This document shows, one piece after another, positions 18,201 through 26,946 of a stretch of DNA of 40,603 bases. The position numbers and the translations under genes were made by a program. The notes under the pieces are model-generated. The model was not told the origin of the DNA and searched no databases. It saw only the letters and a list, made by a program, of their open reading frames with translations. Each line of letters begins with the position of its first letter. Within the stretch, counting starts at the first letter, position 1. Source of the stretch: a virus; IMG/VR virus record IMGVR_UViG_3300047997_000109, positions 1 to 40,603 of that record, one strand, 5' to 3'.

Positions 18201-21200
18201 TTCCGATGAATCTCCTACATCTACTTTAGCTCAACCTTCTATTGGTATGGCGCTGAATGGTGTACAACTGCGTCATCTTTCGCACGGTTTGAATGTTGAT
18301 TTGCCTGATGGTACTGGTTGTCCTGATGGATATACCTTCAACAAAATTTTCAACTCTACTGCATTTGGCGCTGATAATGGTAGCGGTGTTGTAGATGGTT
18401 CTGGTATGTATCACTACATTACAGGTAATTTCTTAGTTAATACTTGGAAAGGTTCTTCTACAACCTATACTGTAACCATTAATGATCCTGGTGGTGGTAA
18501 CAAGTACTACCTTAACAATGGTCTGACACCTAATATCATTCTCACTGAAGGTAATACTTATTACTTTGATCAGAGTGATGTAAGTAACGCTGGTTATCCT
18601 TTCAGAATCTCTGAAACTCAGGATGGTGTGCATACTCAAGGCGGTGTTGCATACGAGATTGGATATCGTTATCAAGGTACACCTGGTGACGGTGTATCTG
18701 GTACAGGTTTATATCTTCAAGTTCAACCTGACACCCCTAATCTCTACTACTACTGCTCATTGTATTCTGGATACGGCAATGCTGCATCTGTGACTACAAC
18801 TACAAACACTGCAGCTCTTCCTTCGCATACAACTGCAGATATTATTAATGCAACTCATCACTCTCCTGTGATTGGTTATGCATACGATGGTTATCCAATC
18901 TACGGTCCTATTGGTTATTCAAGTCCTGGTTCACCCACCACACTTTCAAGAATGCAAAGTTCTTGGGGTGTTAAGGGAGAGCGTGATGGGACACAATATA
19001 GTGGATCTACGTACACCTGGGGTGTTACTGCTGATGATAGCTTAGACTTTGATTTTACTGGAGAAGCAATTGGTAGTGATATTGCAATCGCTGCTAACAT
19101 TGGCGACAACCTTGTGTTCAACGTCAATGCTTCTTATACTACTGGTGGTGGCGGTGGTAGTACACCTGCAACTTATAACTTAGTTGTTACTGCAAGTGGT
19201 TTTAGCGATTACACTGTCTCTGGTTCTGATAGAACTGGCAACGTTAGTGGATCTGATCCTAGTCTGACATTCTATGAAGGTGATACTATTAACTTCACGG
19301 TGTCTGCATCTGGTCACCCATTCTATCTAAAAACTGCAGCTGGTACTGGTACTGGCAATCAAATCTCTGGTGTTAGTAATCAAGGTACTCAGTCTGGTAC
19401 TGTCGCTTGGACTCCAGGTATTGGTTCTGCTGGTACTTACTATTATCAGTGTGAGTATCACGGCGGTATGGTCGGTACTATCACTATCCAGTCTGCTGGT
19501 GGTGGCGGTGGAACTACAATTACTCATCCTTTCTGGATTCAGAAAGTTCCTGCACCTTATAACCCTGCACAAGTTGTTGCTGGTGTTGTTAACAATGGTA
19601 GCTACAATGCTACGTTGTTGTGGAGTACTACAACTACAGCCCCTGGAACTTATTATTACGTCTGCGAAAATCATCAGGCAATGACAGGTACGATTACTCT
19701 GACTGAACCAGTTGGTTATGCTCCGTCTACTACGGCATATCCGATGGGTTCATTTGTGGAAGACTATCAGTACCTTGGTGGTGGCAACTTAGATCGTTGC
19801 AATGGTCGCTACTGTGTCACTCCTGAATTCCCTGGCGGCACATATGCATACTTCACTACATTCGATGCTTCTGCTAATCCTGCATTCCCATATATTCTAG
19901 GAGATAGGTACTACGGCGAACCAGTCACTGAAGCTGACACTGCACCGCAAAACCCAATCTTTGAGCAACCTGCATCTTCTGTGTGTACGATTGGTACACA
20001 AATTGGTGTAGTTGATACTATTAATGTAACTGATCAAGGTGTTGGTTATACTTACGCTAACATCACATTTAGTGGTGGCGGCGGTGTTGGTACAGTAGCA
20101 TCTCCTAATATCTCAGTGCTAGATGGTTATGTTTCTGGTCTTAACTTGATTGAACAGGGTTCTGGATACACAACTTCTCCTACTGTTACTATTAATCCTC
20201 CAAACGTTAGTGGTGGTGTGCAAGCAACATCTGTTGCACAGATTGCTATTACTGCAGGTAACCCAAATAGTATTGATAAGCAATCCTTTAACCAGAACTT
20301 TAACTGGAGAGGTGGTACTAACTATGCATCTGCCAGCTTGGTAGAGATGAAGCCTTTACGCAGTGTAAATGCTTTCGGTATTACTACTACTGGTACATTC
20401 CTGTACCACTATTCCTTCGAGAATGGTCCTACTCCTGGTTGGACATACAATACAGTTACTAATGGTAACCTCGTGGGTGAAGACTCTTATGGTGGTTATC
20501 CAAGTGCTGCTAACGTTTATGGTTATAACTCAAGCAAACTGTTGAGTGCATACGGCACCGTTGCTGTTTCTGGTTCTAACTATCTGTCTCAATCTTACTA
20601 CGATCTAGGATATCGTACTGTTAACTATATTATTACCACTGATACTAAGTCAGCATCAGCTCCTTACTACAATCAAGGTAGTCTTAATAACTATGTACTC
20701 CGTGGTGATACGTACACCGTTAACGTTGAAGCTCCACAACTGGACTTCACTAGAGGTAACACTTACATCTTTGATCTAAGTGATTCTTCTAATGATAATC
20801 ACCCGATGTACTTCTCCACCACTGATGATGGTATTCATAATGGTGGTGTTCGTTATAGCGATGGTGTTACTTACAGATTGGATGGTGCTGCAGTTGATGC
20901 TGTTACTTTCAGCAATAGCTTCAATAGTGCTACTACTCGTACGGTTACAATCGTTGTTCCTCAAAACTCTCCTGCATTGCTGTATTATGTCTGTGTGAAT
21001 CATCCACGTATGGGTAATCAATCTGTCGTGAACAGCAATGTTCAGGGTGATTACAAGCGTCATACTAACGGTCACTCCAAGATTCTTGGTATGACATTTG
21101 ACGGTTATCCAATCTATGGTCCTTACGGTTATTCTGATCGTGATGACAATAGCAGTGCGGTTATTCGTATGAAGCCTGCATATCTGCCGAAACTAGAGAA

Positions 21201-24200
21201 TAGAGTTCCTGATATGTTTGGATCACGTCCAGACAAAACAACCTATCCTATTGGATCTTTTAACGAAGACTTTGAATTCCAAGGCGGTAGCGAAGAAGAT
21301 AATATTACTGACATTACTTACAATGTTCAAGCTGCAGCTGCTACTGTTAGTGGTAGTGGTGGTCGCTATTATATCTCTGGTGGAACATTAAGTGGTTCTG
21401 CTGAGAAACCATCATTTAACTTTAAGAAAGGTAGAAAGTATACCTTTAACCTTTCTGATAGTTCAAATACCAGCCATATGATGCTGCTATCAACTAATGG
21501 TGATGCTCAAGCACAAGGTTGGCACGTTGCAGGATCGTCTCCTGGTGATGTTAACGCTGTTTATACAATCGGTGTTGTGTACAAGTTGGAAGATGTTGTA
21601 GTAACATATTCTGAATATGTCGCAGGATTTGACACTGCTACTTTGAGAAGCATTGAGTATACTCCTGCATCAAATGCTCCCCACGTGTTGTACTACTTCT
21701 GCTACAATCACTCTAATATGGGTGAGCGTATTATCATCGGTGACGTTGATAGCAGAAATGGTCGCTACTGTGTGACACCTGACTATCCGAATGGAACCTA
21801 TGCTTACTTCATCACTGAAGATCAGAATGGAGCTCCTGCATATCCTTACATAATGGGTGACTACTTCTACTCAGATCCTGTCTATCCTGGTGGTAATGCT
21901 GTAGAAGGATCCTCCTATGTCTATGACATTGGTGGTGTGCAATTCAACGTGCTTCAGAGATACTGGCAAACCATTACTGATGTTGATACTGCTAACAGCA
22001 GAATTACAATTGAACCTGATGCTGCTCAGTTTACTGGTGTTCAGTCTGAAACTGGTGGCAATCTGATCAAGATTGCTAATTTGAACGGTACTCATCAACG
22101 TGCTGATGGTATCCAACGCTGGATGGATGAAAATCCTGTTGGCAACAAACTATATTTCCAGACTGAAGCTCAAGAAGATGCTGGAAATGGTGAAGGTGAT
22201 GAGATCGTTTACCTTCCTACAGATAAGGGTGTTGATGGCGGTTATGTTCGCGGTCTGTTCTCTCCTTATATCAACCTGTTGACCACGTGGTACACACCTG
22301 CAGGTGCTTTGGGTACATTTAACATCGGTGATGTTATCAACCTTCAGCTTGGTGTTTCTTTCTTAAGAACATATGCTGCAGAGACAATTCTCGATAGAGA
22401 TTATTCACTGACTGGTGATTCTATTGTTGGTACTGGTCTTGCATTCGATACCGAAACTGGTGTCTTGAGTGGTACGTTGATCAACAACACAACCCTTGAC
22501 TTGACACTGACTGTAGAAGAAAATATTTCTGGTCAGACTCAAGAGTATACTATTCAGCTTACTAACACTACTGTTACAGTACAGAATGTTGCGCTGAAGA
22601 CTGGTGGTGCTTCGAGAACAATTGATTACTTGACTGTCACTAAGAAAGACGGACAACCTAATGATGATCTTATCTGGGAAGAGAATAAGTGGTATTCACG
22701 TCCTCTGAGCTATAAGTCATTCAGTGTTCTTGCATATCAAACTGGTTATGAAAATACTCAATTTGATTATCTTCCTCAGTGGCAAATTTGGGGAGATAAA
22801 GGTGCAGGTTTCATATGGCATAACATTAACGAGTATTCTACTGGTCCTGTTGCTGCTGGTCAATCTTGTCAGATTGAAGAAGGCGATTGGTTCGAGAATA
22901 ATTTGGCAGCGAGAGATCAATTCTACTCTTACAATGAGACTTTTGAAGATGTCACAGGACACGAAATTGCAATCTCTTTCCTCATTGTTAACAAATGGTG
23001 GAATTATGATCAAGATTTCTTCCGCCTCAAGATGCGTTATCGCTTGACATTCAATCTAGTTGCTACTGGTAATGACTATGCTACTGTCATTAACGAGTCT
23101 GGTTCTACTGTGTTTGAAGTACCCAAAGGTGCTACGTATCGCTTTGATATTAGCGATGCTTCCTGGGTTGGTAAGAACCTAGAACTGAGAGAATCTGCTA
23201 CTGGTAGTGCATACATTGGCACTAACGTTAGACGTTACGGTACTCCTGGCACACCAGGTGCTTGGGTCGATCTTATCGTTGATGAAGCTCAAGCTGGTTC
23301 TGTCTTCTACTTCGGTCAGGCAGGTGGTACTACATTTGCTACACAGCACCTTGATTTCACCAGCGTATTCAATGCATTGCTTTCCAATACGTTACAGCTT
23401 GGTCTTACTAATATCCCTGCAGTTCCTGCACAACCTCTGCTGACAATGGAATCTGGCGCTACATCAATCACTTCGAGTTCTTACTCTGTTGTGACTGAGT
23501 ATGGTGCTTTAACACACTTCCCTAACACGTTACCGTATCAGTCTAGTAACAAATCCCCTAAGGATGGTCGTTACCCAGTGAATCTTGTTTGTACTGACCA
23601 AAACATCGAGTTCAACTGGTACAGAAAGCTTTATAGTTATGATACTTCTACTGGCGTTAAGTCCTATAACTGGGACACTGTTGCTAACACCAGTTCTACT
23701 TATGTTCCTCTCAAGTCACCACATTATAGATCCAGGAGAGATTACGGTAACAATACTACTGCATATCATTCTTCTTGTGTTCTCGATGGTGCTAGCATCT
23801 ACGAAGCGAACTACGTTTCATTCGATGAAGACTTCCCACTTCGTGTGAACTATGGTGGTCCTCAGATTGAAATTCCTGTTCAATCTTCTTCACAACTACA
23901 GCCTCCGTTGGCAAACGATGGTACTGTGCTTCGTGTTACTGACCTTCCTTGTAAGGGCATCCCAAGTGGTGTAAATGACCCGTATGCTTATCAAGTTGTG
24001 GTTGGTAATGGCGATGCATTATCTTCTGTGTCGAACGAAATCAGTGCTATTGCTAACCCACCTGAAATGGGTATGTGGTGGTATGAGTATGCTAATGGTT
24101 GGACTGGTACCGTTTCTAATGGTTATCTGCGTCACGATCAAGGCTTCGTTGATACTACTCTGACTTGTGGCGATTACTTTGGTAACGTCTTAGTTCGCTC

Positions 24201-24975
24201 TTTCGTTATTGACGTGGGTCCTGCACCTTTGAGTGCACTGCCTTACATTGACATCAACACCTTGCAAGTACAAGATTACTACAAAGGTGCACAGAATCTG
24301 ACTGTGAGTAACAACCAGTCACAAGATGTGACGGTCTCTTACACAATCGATGCTGGTCAGTTTACCTGGAGATTGCGTCTGATCAATGAGTTCCCTTATA
24401 TGGAAAACGTTGATAGTGGTACTAGAACTGTTTACACTACAAATAATCCTGCCCACGCTAACGCTCCTACGATTGTTAATACTGGCGACTTCTCTACTTA
24501 TAGTGGTCAATTGGCCGCGGCAACTGGAGTACTTCGCGAGTGTCCTTTCCGTGGTGACACTAACGTCAACCTTCCTGTTGACTTCTCTGTTAAGAATGAC
24601 ATTCAACCTGCTATCTTCCCTGCACGTGGTACTCAAAAGGTCTACACATTGTGGGTGGAGCTGGTTGAGTCTCCATTCGATTTGGTTGACTTGATTAACC
24701 TTGTGGCAGTTGCTGATCCTTGCCAGGACCACACTTATGATTTTGCATACACCTCTAACGGTGCTTGCATTACACCATCTAATGATTACTTCTGTAACTT
24801 CATTAAACCCCTCCGCGACCGTGGTCACGGTGAACAACCGATCATCGGTATGGAAGGTGTTGCACAAATTAAGGTAACTGATGGAATTGCACCTAGAGCA
24901 TTGGACTTCCAGATCCCTGCTCCGTGGCCAGTTCTGTTCTCTTACCTAGGCGATTGTAACCCCACTTGCGCATAA
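15286..24975 (+). CDS. Giant subtilase / cupredoxin / YHYH virion protein
   Basis: The product is 3229 residues. Residues 1-80 resemble a subtilase I9-type propeptide (RIIARISKEN ... EFPEVIGAVWDREIYL). A complete S8 protease follows: Asp297 (YVIDTGIRG), His363 (DNGHGSQCA), oxyanion Asn483 (RSAGNG) and Ser579 (RGTSFSGPLTAGV). Four 40-41-residue GSGY/GAGY repeats follow (residues 759-884). Then come two split YHYH-type modules (MYHYI 1041 with YDGYPIYGP 1200; LYHYS 1706 with FDGYPIYGP 1938), each ending in NGRYCVTP (1506, 2158). Cupredoxin-like units lie before, within and after these; four have full copper ligands, for example His1344, Cys1389, His1392, Met1395, spaced Cys-x2-His-x2-Met as in amicyanin. 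The C-terminal ~700 residues are unrecognised. It is presumably a late virion protein; self-cleavage and copper binding are predictions. Confidence 0.85.
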   Translation: MSNRIIARISKENQASAVIERAKQRFTSLQNTEDLSRLKTLFLDFDVKDDNFVQILKGDEFPEVIGAVWDREIYLTGVETDDSQTYGLEEVDVQGGSFDRRAIAESLSTDNEDIDALARQIKPSDYGNVIPYNVGSGTQYSIAATVVNTTSGPKLYINGSQAPDLTYVFPGHELVIDVSDNSNFGYTLAFSETPDGTHNGGTNYVVGVSRTATPGTTGAEVTLTVSQTTPQQLYLYANETSRVGLRGGGFLNATDHCKVAIFSKWYLARITQQQNSLNYGLYSYTEHGEGVDCYVIDTGIRGASRPTNVTGANLHPELFHPDYADDYNTAINQAEYRVYEVPGYNSGYTVNGEANSNEDDNGHGSQCAILIGGLEHGVARKTRFYALKCQNSAGSGLLSTYVFALLAIINHNDPAHPNYKGSTRPAIINASLGVGTIPSEVYRYVPQNEPGFDSGSYEADTAMDDYENLCVENGIVFVRSAGNGYGYNFKYGGFQAKFNPGPRTAGPQDYRYNMEGISDKISVGATAYNNTFSGFSNYGTGVTTSGPGESIYCPQYYWNTNSSYSSVGSIYYAYIRGTSFSGPLTAGVIAQYLGKKGYENRATYEGKSVPKLAKEWIRREIDWDYERTQSAVGEEYGGGSVNVYPTNDIDEITLDGINTYIAVGAGTNEMSITLGSEFSRFDATVGDKMQFRIPEAVPSVDIITDVWVSSDGSPTAAYYQAGGLLNLVTDNDPAPGLAGVFPSGGTTGYVSTLSIQNQGSGYTIVPSVAFTGGGGTGATATADITLTGGNITSINVDQSGAGYTEAPTVDIAGDGTGATATAVISLTGGGIDSVTVTNGGSGYNPLNLPAVTFTGGGGSGATAVAVITDGIVSAVNISNPGSGYSEAPTVGIAISAAANQGNTIHAPDSSFVSGGGSTTSSSLNQTTRLLTVIADNLPQPALYGAFPNSNNSNTITGQSYNHTWVYRGGRNISDESPTSTLAQPSIGMALNGVQLRHLSHGLNVDLPDGTGCPDGYTFNKIFNSTAFGADNGSGVVDGSGMYHYITGNFLVNTWKGSSTTYTVTINDPGGGNKYYLNNGLTPNIILTEGNTYYFDQSDVSNAGYPFRISETQDGVHTQGGVAYEIGYRYQGTPGDGVSGTGLYLQVQPDTPNLYYYCSLYSGYGNAASVTTTTNTAALPSHTTADIINATHHSPVIGYAYDGYPIYGPIGYSSPGSPTTLSRMQSSWGVKGERDGTQYSGSTYTWGVTADDSLDFDFTGEAIGSDIAIAANIGDNLVFNVNASYTTGGGGGSTPATYNLVVTASGFSDYTVSGSDRTGNVSGSDPSLTFYEGDTINFTVSASGHPFYLKTAAGTGTGNQISGVSNQGTQSGTVAWTPGIGSAGTYYYQCEYHGGMVGTITIQSAGGGGGTTITHPFWIQKVPAPYNPAQVVAGVVNNGSYNATLLWSTTTTAPGTYYYVCENHQAMTGTITLTEPVGYAPSTTAYPMGSFVEDYQYLGGGNLDRCNGRYCVTPEFPGGTYAYFTTFDASANPAFPYILGDRYYGEPVTEADTAPQNPIFEQPASSVCTIGTQIGVVDTINVTDQGVGYTYANITFSGGGGVGTVASPNISVLDGYVSGLNLIEQGSGYTTSPTVTINPPNVSGGVQATSVAQIAITAGNPNSIDKQSFNQNFNWRGGTNYASASLVEMKPLRSVNAFGITTTGTFLYHYSFENGPTPGWTYNTVTNGNLVGEDSYGGYPSAANVYGYNSSKLLSAYGTVAVSGSNYLSQSYYDLGYRTVNYIITTDTKSASAPYYNQGSLNNYVLRGDTYTVNVEAPQLDFTRGNTYIFDLSDSSNDNHPMYFSTTDDGIHNGGVRYSDGVTYRLDGAAVDAVTFSNSFNSATTRTVTIVVPQNSPALLYYVCVNHPRMGNQSVVNSNVQGDYKRHTNGHSKILGMTFDGYPIYGPYGYSDRDDNSSAVIRMKPAYLPKLENRVPDMFGSRPDKTTYPIGSFNEDFEFQGGSEEDNITDITYNVQAAAATVSGSGGRYYISGGTLSGSAEKPSFNFKKGRKYTFNLSDSSNTSHMMLLSTNGDAQAQGWHVAGSSPGDVNAVYTIGVVYKLEDVVVTYSEYVAGFDTATLRSIEYTPASNAPHVLYYFCYNHSNMGERIIIGDVDSRNGRYCVTPDYPNGTYAYFITEDQNGAPAYPYIMGDYFYSDPVYPGGNAVEGSSYVYDIGGVQFNVLQRYWQTITDVDTANSRITIEPDAAQFTGVQSETGGNLIKIANLNGTHQRADGIQRWMDENPVGNKLYFQTEAQEDAGNGEGDEIVYLPTDKGVDGGYVRGLFSPYINLLTTWYTPAGALGTFNIGDVINLQLGVSFLRTYAAETILDRDYSLTGDSIVGTGLAFDTETGVLSGTLINNTTLDLTLTVEENISGQTQEYTIQLTNTTVTVQNVALKTGGASRTIDYLTVTKKDGQPNDDLIWEENKWYSRPLSYKSFSVLAYQTGYENTQFDYLPQWQIWGDKGAGFIWHNINEYSTGPVAAGQSCQIEEGDWFENNLAARDQFYSYNETFEDVTGHEIAISFLIVNKWWNYDQDFFRLKMRYRLTFNLVATGNDYATVINESGSTVFEVPKGATYRFDISDASWVGKNLELRESATGSAYIGTNVRRYGTPGTPGAWVDLIVDEAQAGSVFYFGQAGGTTFATQHLDFTSVFNALLSNTLQLGLTNIPAVPAQPLLTMESGATSITSSSYSVVTEYGALTHFPNTLPYQSSNKSPKDGRYPVNLVCTDQNIEFNWYRKLYSYDTSTGVKSYNWDTVANTSSTYVPLKSPHYRSRRDYGNNTTAYHSSCVLDGASIYEANYVSFDEDFPLRVNYGGPQIEIPVQSSSQLQPPLANDGTVLRVTDLPCKGIPSGVNDPYAYQVVVGNGDALSSVSNEISAIANPPEMGMWWYEYANGWTGTVSNGYLRHDQGFVDTTLTCGDYFGNVLVRSFVIDVGPAPLSALPYIDINTLQVQDYYKGAQNLTVSNNQSQDVTVSYTIDAGQFTWRLRLINEFPYMENVDSGTRTVYTTNNPAHANAPTIVNTGDFSTYSGQLAAATGVLRECPFRGDTNVNLPVDFSVKNDIQPAIFPARGTQKVYTLWVELVESPFDLVDLINLVAVADPCQDHTYDFAYTSNGACITPSNDYFCNFIKPLRDRGHGEQPIIGMEGVAQIKVTDGIAPRALDFQIPAPWPVLFSYLGDCNPTCA
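17560..17980 (+). repeat. Coding tandem repeats, GSGY/GGGGxGATA units of about 41 codons
   Basis: Within the giant protein, units opening with GSGY, GAGY, GSGY and GSGY start at residues 759, 800, 840 and 881, each followed by a GGGGTGATATA- or GDGTGATATA-like stretch. Two further units (GVGY 1585, GSGY 1625) occur later with the same 40-residue step. Such repeats form beta-solenoid or fibre-like stalks in phage proteins and probably space the protease from the copper modules. Confidence 0.75.
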
Positions 24976-24978
24976 ATT
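24971..24978 (+). promoter_or_regulatory. Possible late promoter motif CATAAATT
   Basis: CATAAATT matches seven of eight positions of the late octamer. It overlaps the stop of the giant gene and lies 21 bases before the next ATG, the same placement as the better motifs at 15244 and 28838. It is weaker because of the final T. Confidence 0.35.
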
Positions 24979-24999
24979 AAAGTATAGCAAACAAGCAAA

Positions 25000-26946
25000 A
25001 TGGCATTAATTTACCCACCAGCGTTGGGAAGCATTCCGTCACCATCTTCCCTAACTCCCACATTGAACGCTACAACGTTCTTTGGGGAAGCTGGAGTTGG
25101 TACTCACGACTCGACAGACTGGCAAGTCGCCACATCGGATACCTTCTCATCAGCATCATTAGTTTACAATCAGAATGATACTGTCAACTTAAATAGTCTG
25201 ACAATTCCAGCTGCTACGTTAGTATCTGACACGTTCTATTATGTTCGTGTTAGACATCGCGATGATGCATCTGAGATTTCTAACTGGTCACAGGTAGCAG
25301 AATTTAACACGGGTCTTCCAATTGAAACACCTGTTGTTACTATCTCTTCTCCAACCCCATTGATTCCTGTTATTACATCATCTGCATTTGTTGGTGGTAA
25401 TACTCACACTAGAACTGATTGGCAGATCGCTAGCGATCTTCTCTTTACTACTATAGTTGAGGAGCTGATCGATTCACCCTCAAGTCTGACGCAATATACT
25501 CCACAAACTCTTTCATATAATAATCTATATTATGTGAGAATAAGATATAAGGATAACCTGGGTACGTACTCAAGTTATAGTAGTCCAGTATCATTCTATA
25601 CTGACACTCAGATTAATGTTAACCCTAAGATTAATCGTCCTGCTATTCTTTCTCCTGTAGCTGATGCTTCTAATGTAATCATTACACCTACAATTACATC
25701 CAGTGGATTTACTGGTAGTAATGGTGCTACTCACGTATCAAGTACCTGGGAAGTTGCATTTTCTCCTACATTTGGTAGCAGCTCAGGCAGTGCACCTGGA
25801 GCATCTGGTGCACCATCACCACAGATTGATAATACTAGTGGTCTTGTACATAGAGCACAGAATGACATTAACAATAAGACAAGTCTCACTCTTTCTTTAG
25901 GTATCCTAGAAGAAGCTAAGACATACTTTGTACGTGTTCGTTACGAGTATGTTGACTTGCAGGCACAGTATTGGTATTCTGAATGGTCAGAACCTGTACA
26001 GTTTAATACTGTTGCTGTTCCTGGAGAAATACAGTGTCCGTTTGTTAGTAGTGTTATCGAATCTACTATCTACGATAGACTAGACGTGGTTACATCACCA
26101 TTTGTTGCTACACAATCAACGACACAATCACACATTAATAGTGACTGGCAAGTTGCAACTGATGCAGCTTTCGCCAATCTAGTGATCGTTGCAACAGAAG
26201 ATAATACAAACAAAACTACATTCCCAATTCCTCTTGACTCTATTCGTCCTTCCACTAACTATTACGTTAGGGTTCGTTATTATAATAGCAGCATCTACTC
26301 TGCTTATTCAGCAGGGTATGTATTCCAGTCGCCTTCAACCGCAACTGGTACGCTGCAAGACTTCACAAGAGTCCAGACAGACACACTAGATGATCTTTCG
26401 GTGTCAACCAATAAGATCATTAACCTAAGTGTAACGACACCAAAACTTGCAGATGATGCTGTCACTGCAGCTAAAATTGCTCAGGGTGGTATTATTACAG
26501 ATAACCTCCAAAATGGAGCTGTAACTGAACCTAAATTGAATCAAACCCCTGGATCTCAAGCAGTTACTGCAGCTACAATGCGTGACAGTGCTGTAGAGAC
26601 ATCTAAACTTGATAATGGCGCTGTAACATCACCTAAGATTGATATCAGTGGTGCTGTTGATCCTGCAGCACCCACAGTGGGTCAAGTATTCTATAATACT
26701 GCTCAAAGTACATTCAAGACTTATAACGGTGCAAACTGGAAAGAGTCTGGTGATGCTGGTGATTATTACATCATTCGCAAACCTCAACCAGGTGATACAA
26801 ACTTAACAATTGTATATGCTGGTAGACAAACAAACGTTTCTTATGCCGAATATTCATCTAATTTGAATACACACCAGTTCTTCGCACCAAGCGGTCTGGA
26901 ATTCAATATAGATAGTAGTGGGCATCTTGTCGTCACAGTAAGATAA
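25000..26946 (+). CDS. Tail fibre protein with Fn3-like domains and KL-repeat region
   Basis: A 648-residue protein. About residues 12-445 hold four fibronectin-III-like units, each with STDWQVATSDTF or RTDWQIASDLLF near the start and FYYVRVRHRDD, LYYVRIRYKD or NYYVRVRYYNS near the end. About residues 455-560 carry fibre-type repeats such as KLADDAVTAAKIAQGG and GAVTEPKLNQTP, known in phage fibres as a flexible trimeric shaft. The last ~85 residues form a terminal domain (VGQVFYNTAQSTFKTYNGAN). It is likely a host-contact or fibre-shaft protein. The stop TAA is directly followed by the ATG of the next gene. Confidence 0.75.
   Translation: MALIYPPALGSIPSPSSLTPTLNATTFFGEAGVGTHDSTDWQVATSDTFSSASLVYNQNDTVNLNSLTIPAATLVSDTFYYVRVRHRDDASEISNWSQVAEFNTGLPIETPVVTISSPTPLIPVITSSAFVGGNTHTRTDWQIASDLLFTTIVEELIDSPSSLTQYTPQTLSYNNLYYVRIRYKDNLGTYSSYSSPVSFYTDTQINVNPKINRPAILSPVADASNVIITPTITSSGFTGSNGATHVSSTWEVAFSPTFGSSSGSAPGASGAPSPQIDNTSGLVHRAQNDINNKTSLTLSLGILEEAKTYFVRVRYEYVDLQAQYWYSEWSEPVQFNTVAVPGEIQCPFVSSVIESTIYDRLDVVTSPFVATQSTTQSHINSDWQVATDAAFANLVIVATEDNTNKTTFPIPLDSIRPSTNYYVRVRYYNSSIYSAYSAGYVFQSPSTATGTLQDFTRVQTDTLDDLSVSTNKIINLSVTTPKLADDAVTAAKIAQGGIITDNLQNGAVTEPKLNQTPGSQAVTAATMRDSAVETSKLDNGAVTSPKIDISGAVDPAAPTVGQVFYNTAQSTFKTYNGANWKESGDAGDYYIIRKPQPGDTNLTIVYAGRQTNVSYAEYSSNLNTHQFFAPSGLEFNIDSSGHLVVTVR

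Noticed and set aside
24319-24867. 182-codon minus-strand open frame inside the giant gene
   Set aside because: It is antisense to the repetitive beta-rich protein and has no ribosome-binding site or recognisable domain.
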